DNA of 60,097 nucleotides from Acidimicrobiaceae bacterium (GTDB taxonomy: Bacteria > Actinomycetota > Acidimicrobiia > Acidimicrobiales > RAAP-2). Position numbers and translations under genes: made by a program. Each line of letters starts with the position of its first letter. Within the stretch, counting starts at the first letter, position 1. The stretch lies in the NCBI GenBank assembly GCA_947372925.1, contig CANBVQ010000007.1, forward strand, positions 1 to 60,097, in the 5' to 3' direction. The notes beneath the pieces were generated by a model. It was not told the origin of the DNA. It saw nothing but the letters and a program-made list of their open reading frames with translations, and ran no database searches. Positions 1 through 9,104 of this stretch are shown in pieces.

Positions 1-639
1 CGCGGCGTCAGCGAGCTCGCCGGCGTCCCGGGTAACGACGTCATGCTCGAAGTAAGCCACGAGGGTCGGCCCATTCGACGCCGTTACTCGGTGCGCTCCG
101 TCAACATCGAACTCGATGAAATTGTTCTCTGGATTGCCACCGGCCACCAGGGACCCGGTGCCACCCTGGCCCGCGAGGTTCAGATCGGCGACGAGCTTGA
201 TGTCGTTGGACCCCGCGGCAAGATCCCATTGGACCCCATGGCCGATTGGCACCTCTTCATCGGTGACGCCAGCAGTCTCGGTGCCTTCTACCGCATGGCC
301 GAAAGTATCGAAGAGCCCGGTCGGGCAATCTTCATTGTCGAGACGCCTCATCCCGACGACGCCGTCACGCCGAACCTGCCGGAGGGCATCGGCGCCACGG
401 GCATTTTCTTAGACCAAGATGTTTCATCGAGTGACGCCAAGGCACTACTGCACGGCCTCGCGGCCTTTGCATTCCCCCCTGACGAGGGTCACGCCTATCT
501 CTTTGGCGAGTTCAAGGCCATGAAGACAATGCGCACGGCGCTACTCGATCGAGGTCTGGCGAACGAACAGATCTCGGTGAAGGCATTCTGGCGAACCGGT
601 TCGGCCAATGCCGACCACGGCGAGCCCGACAAGTCTTAG
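1..639 (+). CDS. Siderophore-interacting FAD-binding protein, 3' part
   Basis: The reading frame is open from the first base of the window, so the 5' end lies outside it; about 212 residues are visible. The RRRYSVR stretch matches the R-x-Y-[ST] FAD-binding motif of the siderophore-interacting protein (ViuB/YqjH) branch of the ferredoxin-reductase superfamily. It is followed by GATLAREVQIGDELDVVGPRG and a second domain with FIGDASSLGAFYRMAE, which resembles the SIP C-terminal NAD(P)H-binding domain. Family members reduce ferric siderophores in the cytoplasm using a flavin. It converges on the RNase J gene and their stop codons overlap by four bases, leaving no room for a terminator between them. 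The family call is good; the siderophore is unknown. Confidence 0.8.
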   Translation, partial: RGVSELAGVPGNDVMLEVSHEGRPIRRRYSVRSVNIELDEIVLWIATGHQGPGATLAREVQIGDELDVVGPRGKIPLDPMADWHLFIGDASSLGAFYRMAESIEEPGRAIFIVETPHPDDAVTPNLPEGIGATGIFLDQDVSSSDAKALLHGLAAFAFPPDEGHAYLFGEFKAMKTMRTALLDRGLANEQISVKAFWRTGSANADHGEPDKS

Positions 640-2306
640 AAAACGACGATGGACGACATCAGCACGGGCTGGCGTCGAAACCTCTGACCGACCAGGCGGC
701 CGAGGGCGCGTCGGGCTAGGCGATTTAGTTCTTCGCTTTCACGCACATCTTTCTTAAGTGCCTCTTCGAGCACCTGGGTGACTTCCTTGACGGCGCTGGC
801 TACGAGATCCTTATCGCGCTCCCCCACAAACCAGCCACGAGGCGTCACGGTGACAGGACTCTTGATCTTGCCCGTCGAGCGCTCAATACCGGCCGAGACC
901 AGCAGGGCGCCATGTTCGGCCAACATACGACGATCGGCCAGTGGAGTGTCGTCTAAGTCACCGCCATCACCATCGATGTAGTGATAGCCCGCGGGGATAG
1001 TGCCGGCGCGGCGTACGCCCCGGTTTCTCACTTCGATAACGTCGCCGTCTTCACAGATCCAGATGGACTTGGCGTCGAGCCCCATCGAGGCCGCGAGGTC
1101 GGCGTGGTGCACCATGTGACGGTACTCACCGTGGATCGGCACGAAGTAACGGGGTCGCACCAACTGGTGCAACGTGCGCAGTTCACCTTGTCGGGCGTGA
1201 CCAGAGGCGTGGACGGCTTCGCGGCCCGAGTGAATTACTTCGGCCCCGAGGCGGTGGAGGTCGTCAATCACACGACCGACGCTCCACTCATTTCCAGGAA
1301 TCGGGTGCGAGGAGAGAATGACGGTGTCGTCGGCACCCACTTTAAAGAAGCGGTCATCGGCGCGGGCCAACTTGGACAGCGCGGCCATGGGCTCACCCTG
1401 AGAACCGGTGCAGATCACGAGGACCTCGCCGGGTGGGTAGCGATCGAGATTGGTGGTGTCGATGAAGGCGATGCCTTCGGTGTTCAGAATCTTGAGACGG
1501 CGACCCAACTTGGTGTTGGCCTCCATGCTGCGTCCAAAGAGCACAACCTTGCGGTCTTGGTCCCGGGCAATATCCAAAATCTGCTGAATACGGTGGAGGT
1601 GGCTCGCAAAACAGGCCACCACTAACCGTCGATCCGGGCGCTCAAGGAATAGGCGCCGCAGAGTGACGCCAACAGTGGACTCCGAGTCAGTAAAGCCCGG
1701 CTCCTCCGCATTAGTCGAGTCGGCCAAGAGCAGCGTCACACCGGCGTCGCCGAGCGCGGCGAGACGAGAGACGTTTGTTCGACGGCCATCAATGGGCGTG
1801 AGGTCGAGCTTGAAGTCCCCCGAATGGACGATGACGCCGACGGGAGTGTGCAAGGCAATGGCGTGAGCGCTCGGCACCGAGTGAGTCACTGGAATGAACT
1901 CAACATCGAATTCACCAATTCGGAGTCGCTCGTTGTCCTGCACCTCCACAAAGGAGCACAGCTTGTCCATCTTCGCTTCCGTCAGACGGTGACGGGCAAA
2001 ACCAATCGTGAGAGGAGCACCGTAGATGGGTGCCTGAACGTCACGTAAGAGATAGCGGAGGGCACCAGTGTGGTCTTCGTGGCCGTGCGTCAAGACAATG
2101 CCGTCGACGCGATCGGCACGCTCCTTCAGCCAGGCGAAGTCGGGCAGAATGAGATCGATTCCATACATTGATGGTTCTGGGAACATCAGACCGGCGTCAA
2201 TAATCAGCAGTCGGCCATTTTGTTCAATGACCATGCAGTTCCGGCCGATTTCGCCGAGACCGCCAAGGAAGTACACCTTGACGGCGGCCTCAGTCACGTT
2301 GGCCAA
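636..2306 (-). CDS. rnj: Ribonuclease J
   Basis: A 556-residue metallo-beta-lactamase/beta-CASP ribonuclease that processes and degrades RNA, acting as an endonuclease and 5'-3' exonuclease. The HGHEDH zinc motif lies near residue 75, with HSVPSAHA, HSGDFKLD and FASHLHR following. The late IHGEYRH motif and a C-terminal domain complete the usual architecture and length. The start is TTG at 2306, 17 bases inside the end of dapA, giving an immediate MANVTEAAVKVYFLGGLGEIG core; no other start fits the family N terminus. dapA-rnj adjacency is common in actinobacteria. With pnp (9165-11597) and the RNase E/G-type gene (51357-53000), three RNA-degradation enzymes are encoded in this window. Confidence 0.96.
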   Translation of the reverse strand: MANVTEAAVKVYFLGGLGEIGRNCMVIEQNGRLLIIDAGLMFPEPSMYGIDLILPDFAWLKERADRVDGIVLTHGHEDHTGALRYLLRDVQAPIYGAPLTIGFARHRLTEAKMDKLCSFVEVQDNERLRIGEFDVEFIPVTHSVPSAHAIALHTPVGVIVHSGDFKLDLTPIDGRRTNVSRLAALGDAGVTLLLADSTNAEEPGFTDSESTVGVTLRRLFLERPDRRLVVACFASHLHRIQQILDIARDQDRKVVLFGRSMEANTKLGRRLKILNTEGIAFIDTTNLDRYPPGEVLVICTGSQGEPMAALSKLARADDRFFKVGADDTVILSSHPIPGNEWSVGRVIDDLHRLGAEVIHSGREAVHASGHARQGELRTLHQLVRPRYFVPIHGEYRHMVHHADLAASMGLDAKSIWICEDGDVIEVRNRGVRRAGTIPAGYHYIDGDGGDLDDTPLADRRMLAEHGALLVSAGIERSTGKIKSPVTVTPRGWFVGERDKDLVASAVKEVTQVLEEALKKDVRESEELNRLARRALGRLVGQRFRRQPVLMSSIVVF

Positions 2307-3186
2307 GCAGAGAATTCACAATCGTTGTGGCTTGTTGCATTAGTTCACTATCTCCAGGACCGAGCGGCAGTCGACACGACCCCACGGCGAGACCCAATAC
2401 GGCCATGGCCGCCTTCGATGGGAGGGGGTTCGGGTAAGTCTCCGTGCCTTCAAAAGTGCAACTGGCGGCGAGCCGCTCGTTGAGCTCCAGGGCCCTGCTC
2501 AGATTGCCCAATAAAGAGGCCTGAATCATGGCGGCGAACTCCGGACCGGCCCAGTGGCTGGCCACTGACACGACACCAACGGCACCTATCGACATGAACG
2601 GCAAGACCAGTGCATCGTCACCCGAATAGAGATCGAAACCAGAGCCGAGCGTCGCCTTCACGTGTGCCGCACTGGGGATATCGCCCGAGGCGTCCTTAAG
2701 CGCCACCACGTTGGCGTGCTGTCGCGCCAGACCAATGGTGGTGGCAGCAGCAATCTTTCGTCCAGTTCGCGAGGGGATGTCGTAGACCATCACGGGAAGC
2801 TTGGTCGCTTCGGCCACTGCCCCAATGTGGGCCGCGATGCCGCTTTGACTGGGCCGCGAATAGGCGGGCGTGGTGGCCAATATCCCCTGGATACCGGTAG
2901 CGCTGGCTGCGGCGGTCAGGCTGATCGAGCGAGCCGTATCGCCGGACGTTGATCCAGCCAGGACTGGGATAGAAACCGCCTCGGCAATGCAAGCAAAAAG
3001 ATCGAGCTTCTCGTCGTCACTGAGCGAGCCACCCTCACCAGTGGATCCAGCGACCACAATGCCGTCAGAGCCGTTGTTCACCAAGAATCGAGCCACGTCA
3101 CGGGCCACGTCAAAGTTGATGGTGCCATCACCGTTGAACGGGGTCACCATTGCCGTTATTACTCGGCCAAAACGAGGTTCACTCAC
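2290..3186 (-). CDS. dapA: 4-hydroxy-tetrahydrodipicolinate synthase
   Basis: Condenses pyruvate with aspartate semialdehyde in the diaminopimelate/lysine pathway, in the cytoplasm. The 298-residue length is normal. The Schiff-base lysine is K164 in VALKDASGD and the catalytic tyrosine is Y135 in VYDIPSRTG. The GTTGE motif appears as GSTGEG (residues 47-52), a conservative Thr-to-Ser change at its first threonine. The end overlaps rnj by 17 bases, which suggests coupled translation. It is separated from dapB by the toxin/antitoxin module and the tandem TetR gene, whereas dapB and dapA are often adjacent in actinobacteria. Confidence 0.96.
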   Translation of the reverse strand: MSEPRFGRVITAMVTPFNGDGTINFDVARDVARFLVNNGSDGIVVAGSTGEGGSLSDDEKLDLFACIAEAVSIPVLAGSTSGDTARSISLTAAASATGIQGILATTPAYSRPSQSGIAAHIGAVAEATKLPVMVYDIPSRTGRKIAAATTIGLARQHANVVALKDASGDIPSAAHVKATLGSGFDLYSGDDALVLPFMSIGAVGVVSVASHWAGPEFAAMIQASLLGNLSRALELNERLAASCTFEGTETYPNPLPSKAAMAVLGLAVGSCRLPLGPGDSELMQQATTIVNSLLGQRD

Positions 3187-3274
3187 GATTTGACGCTACC
3201 AGCGTTGAGCTCTTGAGGTGATGACTGAACTCACTGGCATCCGAAATTTGCTGTGCCTCTCTTGCAAGCGTCGC

Positions 3275-3862
3275 TTATGTACAGGGTAGATACGTCAGCC
3301 AGTTCGGCCAATCGGCTCCGGTGAGCAAAGCGCTGCCTTCGTAACGGGCGACGATACGAAAGGGCGAAGCGGCCTTTGAATTGTCGTACACGACACTCCG
3401 GTCAGCCAAGGAGATTGCCTCGGAAACCAGCGGCCAGAGTCGGTGATACCGAGTACGAATCTTCTCTTCGGGCACCTCATGCCCCCCATTGCGCACCCGC
3501 TCCCGGACTCGGGCCACTGAAAGCACTTCGGGTACCGCCACAATATGAAGAGTCGTGAAGTACCCGGCACGCTTCGCGGCCGTCAGAATTTCCAGTTTCG
3601 AAGGATGAGAAAAAATGGTTTCGGAGACAAAGGACACCCGGCTCGCAATCAACTCGGCACGCCGCTGCGCCGCAACCCGAGCGGTGTCATAGGCACGTGC
3701 CTGCGTAGCTTCGGGCCACAATTGAGCGGCGATCAAATCAGCATTGACAAAGACAAAATCTTGATCTGGCTGGATCACAAATGAGAAGAGACTGGACTTC
3801 CCGGCACCATTCGGACCAACAATCAATTGAAGCCACGGTACGCGGACACTCTCGCTGGACAC
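3275..3862 (-). CDS. Zeta-toxin-like P-loop kinase
   Basis: A 195-residue P-loop protein with a Walker A motif GPNGAGKSS (residues 16-24), NAD at 40-42, an SETIFSHPSK segment at 80-89 and an ERVRNGGHEVPEEKIRTRYH segment at 121-140 that resembles the late conserved motif of zeta-toxin/AAA_33 proteins. Characterised zeta toxins phosphorylate UDP-N-acetylglucosamine and block cell-wall synthesis; whether this one does is not visible. The likely start is GTG at 3862, with only a weak ribosome site. It lies 34 bases downstream of a ParD-like antitoxin gene, the order expected for a type II module. It could instead be a harmless small-molecule kinase of the same fold. Confidence 0.75.
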   Translation of the reverse strand: MSSESVRVPWLQLIVGPNGAGKSSLFSFVIQPDQDFVFVNADLIAAQLWPEATQARAYDTARVAAQRRAELIASRVSFVSETIFSHPSKLEILTAAKRAGYFTTLHIVAVPEVLSVARVRERVRNGGHEVPEEKIRTRYHRLWPLVSEAISLADRSVVYDNSKAASPFRIVARYEGSALLTGADWPNWLTYLPCT

Positions 3863-3896
3863 TAACGAACTTTCAAAAGAAGGAATGGTCGACGCC

Positions 3897-4259
3897 CTAC
3901 TGACCGTCTTGGGCGTTACGACGCATCACCTGGCCGTCATCGTCGAACTCCACATAACTCTGATTCGCGGCCTCAAATATCGTGACGAGATTGAGTCGAG
4001 CAATCCGCCTATCTGCCAATTCTCCCCATTCCGCTCGGATGATTGCTTGTTCTTGGTATCCCACCGAGTCGTAATGGCGCTCGCCCTTGAGAACTTCGAT
4101 CACCTCACGGTGCGAGACGTTGGGACTCGCCTCCAGTTCGCGACCAATTCGGGCCCAGTGGGTCACCTGCTGAGATGCGCTGCGATTCATCACTCCACCG
4201 ACCACGCGGGCCGCTTCGAAAATGTCGTCATCGATTCTCGTTGGGGAAGTTGTCGCCAT
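3897..4259 (-). CDS. ParD-like antitoxin
   Basis: A 120-residue acidic protein beginning MATTSPTRIDDDIFEAARVV, typical of the ParD-like family (DUF3423 type) with an N-terminal ribbon-helix-helix-like segment followed by NRSASQQVTHWARIGRELE. The open frame extends upstream, but the start at 4259 is chosen because a perfect AGGAGG lies five bases before this ATG. A 17-base palindrome abuts that ribosome site (4270-4286), as expected for an autoregulated antitoxin. The zeta-like gene follows 34 bases downstream. Neutralisation of the toxin is inferred from family and gene order. Confidence 0.72.
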   Translation of the reverse strand: MATTSPTRIDDDIFEAARVVGGVMNRSASQQVTHWARIGRELEASPNVSHREVIEVLKGERHYDSVGYQEQAIIRAEWGELADRRIARLNLVTIFEAANQSYVEFDDDGQVMRRNAQDGQ

Positions 4260-4269
4260 GATTGCCTCC

Positions 4270-4286
4270 TGTTGCAGTCTGCAACA
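4270..4286. promoter_or_regulatory. Perfect palindrome, probable antitoxin operator
   Basis: TGTTGCAGTCTGCAACA is a perfect inverted repeat with 8-base arms around a central T. It touches the AGGAGG ribosome site of the antitoxin gene, so a bound antitoxin dimer could block transcription or cover the 5' end of the message. The operator role is an inference from position and symmetry. Confidence 0.55.
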
Positions 4287-4394
4287 CATGCTAACGCCGA
4301 GAACAGTTGAGCGCATAGATAGCCACGCGATATCGATGGCGAGTCGCAATCGCAATAGGGACCGCCATTCGAGCAGCGGGAGGACTCAGATCAG

Positions 4395-5576
4395 CTAGTT
4401 AGAACCATCGGCGATAGCCGTCACCCCAGCCGCCATGTGCCGACCGTAAAACTTTGCCACCGAAGCGGGGTTGGAAAGTTCAAGATACGGGGCCGGACTC
4501 GTCCAGTACGTGACAATCACGCGAATGAGCCATTCGGCCAGCCGGCTCGCCTGCTCCCATGAGAGCCAGCGTCGCAACAGCGGCTGAACCGCGAGCGAGG
4601 CCGCGCCGTAGGTGGCCGAGGCTTCATTGAAACGCAGTCGGTTATACAGGTACTCAGGGTTGGACTGCATGACCACGCGCAGCGCTTGATGCTGCTCCAG
4701 GTGATACCAGATCGTGGTGAGGCCGGCCAATACGCCGCGGTGCAGTTCACTCTCATTGGAAATAGCCGAAGTAACGGCCGAATAGATACGCGACGCTTCT
4801 CGTTCGGCACACATATCCAGGAGCGCCTGATTCCCACCGGGCACCATGCGATAAATAGTGGAGCGCGAACCCTCGACTCGATCAACAATGCGATCAATGG
4901 AGAGATCGTGATAGTGACCAGCGCCGATTTCAGCTAAAGCCGCGTCAACAATCTGGGTGCGTAGCGATTTGTCTGACACTGCCACCAAGGGCGAGACTTT
5001 GGCGGCGGCGATCTTCATCGCCGGTGTGCGAACTCCCGACAACAGCTCGACAGCAACTACCGAGCGAACATCGGCCTTCTTTTCAAAGTTCCAGCGACCC
5101 TGTGTGGCGATGTAACCCAGACCCATTCTCGCCAGGAACTCGAGGTGCTCGTCGATATCCTTCGTCACCGGCAGATACGGACGGAATATCTCTGCAATCA
5201 CTGGTTCAATCGATGTGGCCGAGGCACTCAGGGCTGGCTCGAGCACGCTGGGGTCATCTCGAAGAATTGCCTGCAATAAGAAGTGGTGTTCCACTGCCGC
5301 ATGCGCGAACATCAGCCCCTGTTCCATCACGGCTTCAATAGTTTTGAGTCGCCCAACTACGCCGTAGAGCTCATCAAAGAAGCGGCGGAATTCGTACTCC
5401 ACCATTGCATTCATGATCTCTTGCTTGGTCGAAAAGAGTCGGTAGACCGTGGATCGCGCAACGCCCGACTGCTGGGCAATCGAACTCGCCGAGGTGCCCT
5501 TCACGCCGTGCAGGGCGAGCGTGCGGCTCGCCGCTTGAAGAATCTGCTCTACGACGTCTGGTGGCGAAGTGCTCAC
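4395..5576 (-). CDS. Tandem TetR-family regulator (two HTH domains in one chain)
   Basis: A 393-residue protein, about twice the usual TetR length, containing two TetR modules. The first helix-turn-helix spans about residues 10-57 (SSIAQQSGVARSTVYRLFSTK) and the second about 204-252 (LSIDRIVDRVEGSRSTIYRM). Each is followed by a helical ligand-binding-like half. TetR proteins normally bind DNA as dimers, so this chain may act as an intramolecular pseudo-dimer. The GTG start overlaps the dapB stop as GTGA, implying translational coupling. No ligand or target is evident. The second HTH is less canonical and carries PGGNQALLDM where F-x-x-K-E-x-L is usual, so it may be degenerate. Confidence 0.85.
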   Translation of the reverse strand: MSTSPPDVVEQILQAASRTLALHGVKGTSASSIAQQSGVARSTVYRLFSTKQEIMNAMVEYEFRRFFDELYGVVGRLKTIEAVMEQGLMFAHAAVEHHFLLQAILRDDPSVLEPALSASATSIEPVIAEIFRPYLPVTKDIDEHLEFLARMGLGYIATQGRWNFEKKADVRSVVAVELLSGVRTPAMKIAAAKVSPLVAVSDKSLRTQIVDAALAEIGAGHYHDLSIDRIVDRVEGSRSTIYRMVPGGNQALLDMCAEREASRIYSAVTSAISNESELHRGVLAGLTTIWYHLEQHQALRVVMQSNPEYLYNRLRFNEASATYGAASLAVQPLLRRWLSWEQASRLAEWLIRVIVTYWTSPAPYLELSNPASVAKFYGRHMAAGVTAIADGSN

Positions 5577-6343
5577 AGCAGCGGGTCGAGACCAATCGTC
5601 AGACCAGGCTTGCTCTGTACTTTGCGAACTGCCAACACCACGCCGGCGCCGAAGCTCGAGCGATCGAATGCATCATGGCGAATAGTCAGCCCCTCACCCT
5701 CGCGGCCAAAGAGAACTTCCTGGTGGGCCACGAGGCCGGGGAGCCGAACGGCGTGAATATTGATGCCGTCCCCGTAGTCAGCGCCACGTGAGCCCGGCAG
5801 AACTTCGTGTGTCGTGGGCTCCGGCGGCGTCACGACGCCGGCCTCAGCGCGAGCCTCACGAATAACTCGGGCGGTCTCGAGTGCGGTACCGGACGGGGCA
5901 TCGACCTTCTGGTCGTGGTGGTACTCAATGAGTTCCACGCGCGTAAAGAACGGTGCAGCCAATTTGGCGAAGCGCTGGAGCAGTACGGCCCCCACTGCGA
6001 AATTGGCGGCAATGACAACGCCGGAGGCGCCTTTGATGCCCGCTTCCATCTCTTCGAGTTCTCGGGGCGTGAAGCCCGTGGTACCAACCACCGCGTGACG
6101 TTGGTTGCGGATGCACCACAAGATGGACTCTCGAGCGGTATCGAGCGTTGAGAAATCAACGACGACGTCAACACCGGAGGGGTCAAAGTCGCTTAGCGCA
6201 ACTTTGTACGCCGCGCCAAAGAGGTCGGCCGGCTCACGAACGTCAACGAGTCCAACGAGGGAGAGATCTTCAGTCTCTGCAATAGCTCGAGCAATGGTCT
6301 GTCCCATTCGCCCTGCTCCGCCAACTACCACCACGTTTGCCAT
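5573..6343 (-). CDS. dapB: 4-hydroxy-tetrahydrodipicolinate reductase
   Basis: Second dedicated step of diaminopimelate/lysine synthesis, NAD(P)H-dependent and cytoplasmic. The 256-residue length is normal. The Rossmann motif GGAGRMG is at residues 8-14, GTTG at 87-90, and the catalytic and substrate-binding ELIEYHHDQKVDAPSGTAL segment covers 137-155, with H142/H143 and K146. The preceding YfhO-type gene ends nine bases upstream and the tandem TetR gene overlaps the 3' end by four bases, so these three are probably cotranscribed. Confidence 0.97.
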   Translation of the reverse strand: MANVVVVGGAGRMGQTIARAIAETEDLSLVGLVDVREPADLFGAAYKVALSDFDPSGVDVVVDFSTLDTARESILWCIRNQRHAVVGTTGFTPRELEEMEAGIKGASGVVIAANFAVGAVLLQRFAKLAAPFFTRVELIEYHHDQKVDAPSGTALETARVIREARAEAGVVTPPEPTTHEVLPGSRGADYGDGINIHAVRLPGLVAHQEVLFGREGEGLTIRHDAFDRSSFGAGVVLAVRKVQSKPGLTIGLDPLL

Positions 6344-6352
6344 GGTGAAACC

Positions 6353-9091
6353 CTACCCTTCGGCTTGAGGCTTTCTCTGCCTCCGCAGCACCACCAAAGT
6401 GATGACGAGGAGCGCTACGCCTAACGCACTGCTGGCAAGTCCAATACCGATGAATGGGGCGTGATAGTGAAAGTGAACACGCCACGTACCCGGTGGAACC
6501 GTGACTGCCTGGACGAGGTCGTGACGCTTTACGGTGAGCGCCTTCGACTGACCTGTCGCCTCGTTCACCGCCGTGGCTCGCCAACCGGGGAGCCAGGCCG
6601 AGGAGCGCACCAGGGCAACTTCTTGACTGCCACCTTCGACGGTGACCCACTCATCGCCCCAAATCTTTTCCACCTGATTCGTTACGGGTACCTGCGGGGA
6701 AGTAGCGAACGGACCGGAAGCGGTGTTATGGAATACGGCATAACCATTGCGCGTGCCACTATAGGTAAATCCGGCATCCTGAAGTGCGATTTGATACGGC
6801 TCATCCAACTGCAGGGCTCTGTTCTCACCGTCCGTGATCTCAGTCGAAGTAACGACAAACGAACGGGTTGGCATCAAGGATCCAGCGGGTCGCCAGGTGG
6901 AGATACTTATCCCGGCCGTCTTTTTTACTCCTTGAGTCACAGAGGTCAGCACGCTCGACGGAATACGTATCTCGCCGGTCTCGTCACTGTTTACGCGGAG
7001 CGAGAAGTCGACCCGAGAAGTGGATGCCGGATTTGCGACCTCCGGTAAGACCGGAACGGAGCTCACAACAAATGTCGTCGAAGGTAGCGAAGTCTTTATT
7101 GAAAGAGACTTCAACGCCAACTCTTGTCCGAAGTAACGAGTGACGACGCCGGAAGGCCGGTTGGCCCCGGGACAGTCCTGCCTTCGGACGACTGGTGAGT
7201 CAACGGGATCGGTGAGAGAGGAGGCACTCGCGAGAATGGTCTGCAGATTGAGCTGATCGAACCTCCCACGCCCGAGCTGACAGGCATCCAGACCGAGCAG
7301 TGGGTGCGTACCCGTGGCAGTGCCGTAATACTCGCCGATGAGCGAACCGTAACCCTGGACACTCGGCTGCTTAGTGAAGACGTTGAGATTCGGCGCGCCG
7401 AGTTTGACGAAGGTCGAGAAGTCGCTCAAGCCGCTGTCGAGGATTGCTATTCGACCGGGGTGGCCACCAGGCAAAGCGGACATGACGTCCGGCGATGGCT
7501 CGATGTTGCCGTCATTGTGACTGTAGCTAAGCGATCCGAGCGCCGTGAGGAGTGCGAGGTCCACCATCATGATGGCAATCAGCCATCGACGGGGCTTCAC
7601 TCGCAGCGGCGACCGCGCAATAACGAAGAGGACACCAATTGCCAAGATGGCGTGGATGGCCATGGGCCAACGTAACGATGAACCGTTGGTTGCCGCGGTC
7701 GGGGTGGCGTCCATGAACTCGAGAATTGGGCGGTACGCGACGATCATTGCGATCGACCATGCCAGCACGGCGACAGCTGGAATCGAAGTTATAAAGCGGC
7801 GAATGCCTTCGACGGCCGCTTCACGACGACGCCCCGAAGTCATAGCGTCCATCCACCATCCGAGTAACACAGCGGCAGCGAGGTCCACGATGATGATGTT
7901 CCGACTTTGGAGTCGAGTACGGCCAAACATTGGAATCTCATGGAAGATGTGGCCGAGCGGTGTATAGCTCCCCCATGTCGCGAGCAGCCCCACAATCACC
8001 ATTACACCGAAGACCGTAAAGACACGGTGCTCCCCTACCCAGCCTCGGCGGGTTAGTTGGGCAAAGTAGGCCGCAACGCCCGTGAGCGCAACGACACCGA
8101 CGTAGCCCGAGACTTCGGCCAGGTTGTAGTGCATGAAGAAATGCGAGACCCCTAGGGCTGAGTTGCCACCAAAGCTTTCTGGAGCCAGCATCAGCACCGT
8201 CCACTTGGGCTGTAAGGAACCACTGCCAAAGAACCAGTATGAGATGTCAGCCCGTTGCGATTGACCGATAAAGGCCCATCCCGGCAACATCTGCACCAGC
8301 CCCAGTGCCACGCCCCAAGCGAGACCTGCACCATTGGCGACAAGGACTCGTAGGCGGCCCATCCACGATGCTTTGGCCGTGCCGTTATGGAGCACCATCT
8401 CAGTGCCAATGACAATCAGCGCTAGCAACTCCAATTCGGCGATTGATCGCGGCTCACCGGTAAGAAATGTCAATCCCCAAATGACACCGAGGCCCGCAAC
8501 ACTTGGCAGGGCCGGCAACCACCGCGACTTGAAGGAGGCGCCGCGAGTGGTTTGCTGTAGCACTCGAGAGAGATGCAACTGAATCAAAACCATCCACGGC
8601 AAGAGGGCAAAACCCTGGACTACAGCGAGATGGACAATCTGCCCCAGCATGGCCCCGGAGTAGGTGTAAATGATGGCTGCAAAAGAGGCGGCGCTGGGAC
8701 GAAGACGCATCCACCGCAAGAGGGCGTAGACCCCAATGGCGGCCGAGACGTAGACGGCGACCACGTTGATGGCCCACGCCAAGAGAGCGGGCAGCACGGC
8801 AAAGAGGATCGTTAGTGGATAGAGCGATCCGCTATTCATACCGCCAAGGAGTGGGGTCCCAGAGTTAGCGAGAGCATTAAATAGTGGCAAATGCAACGTA
8901 CGAAGCTGCTCCCCCGACAGCACTCGCAGCGGGAAGTTTTGAATCTGGTTGTCCTGAGTAATCGCGGGAAAGCCAAAGAGGCTCGGCAGCGCAAACATCA
9001 CAATGGGCACAATGACGAGTGCCCAGAGGGCACGCCGATCAGATTGACCTAGTGGTCGCCACCAGGCGGTGGTTGTCGGCGGAGTAGACAC
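6353..9091 (-). CDS. YfhO-family large membrane protein
   Basis: A 912-residue protein with about a dozen hydrophobic segments, concentrated in residues 20-490, a long soluble region (about 520-860) and a final transmembrane helix near 880-903 followed by a basic tail. The first outer loop, TQDNQIQNFPLRVLSGEQLRTLHLPLFNALANSGTPLLGG, matches the YfhO/GT-C pattern of an acidic residue soon after the first helix. YfhO proteins of Gram-positive bacteria are linked to glycosylation of cell-surface polymers; the substrate here is unknown. It lies upstream of dapB on the same strand. A strong hairpin separates it from pnp, so it probably has its own promoter. Confidence 0.72.
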   Translation of the reverse strand: MSTPPTTTAWWRPLGQSDRRALWALVIVPIVMFALPSLFGFPAITQDNQIQNFPLRVLSGEQLRTLHLPLFNALANSGTPLLGGMNSGSLYPLTILFAVLPALLAWAINVVAVYVSAAIGVYALLRWMRLRPSAASFAAIIYTYSGAMLGQIVHLAVVQGFALLPWMVLIQLHLSRVLQQTTRGASFKSRWLPALPSVAGLGVIWGLTFLTGEPRSIAELELLALIVIGTEMVLHNGTAKASWMGRLRVLVANGAGLAWGVALGLVQMLPGWAFIGQSQRADISYWFFGSGSLQPKWTVLMLAPESFGGNSALGVSHFFMHYNLAEVSGYVGVVALTGVAAYFAQLTRRGWVGEHRVFTVFGVMVIVGLLATWGSYTPLGHIFHEIPMFGRTRLQSRNIIIVDLAAAVLLGWWMDAMTSGRRREAAVEGIRRFITSIPAVAVLAWSIAMIVAYRPILEFMDATPTAATNGSSLRWPMAIHAILAIGVLFVIARSPLRVKPRRWLIAIMMVDLALLTALGSLSYSHNDGNIEPSPDVMSALPGGHPGRIAILDSGLSDFSTFVKLGAPNLNVFTKQPSVQGYGSLIGEYYGTATGTHPLLGLDACQLGRGRFDQLNLQTILASASSLTDPVDSPVVRRQDCPGANRPSGVVTRYFGQELALKSLSIKTSLPSTTFVVSSVPVLPEVANPASTSRVDFSLRVNSDETGEIRIPSSVLTSVTQGVKKTAGISISTWRPAGSLMPTRSFVVTSTEITDGENRALQLDEPYQIALQDAGFTYSGTRNGYAVFHNTASGPFATSPQVPVTNQVEKIWGDEWVTVEGGSQEVALVRSSAWLPGWRATAVNEATGQSKALTVKRHDLVQAVTVPPGTWRVHFHYHAPFIGIGLASSALGVALLVITLVVLRRQRKPQAEG

Positions 9092-9104
9092 AACGAGAGG
9101 CTAG

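Noticed and set aside
981-1625. Open frame of 214 codons on the plus strand
   Set aside because: It lies wholly antisense to the RNase J gene, whose motifs are unambiguous; the frame shows no domain and reflects codon bias.
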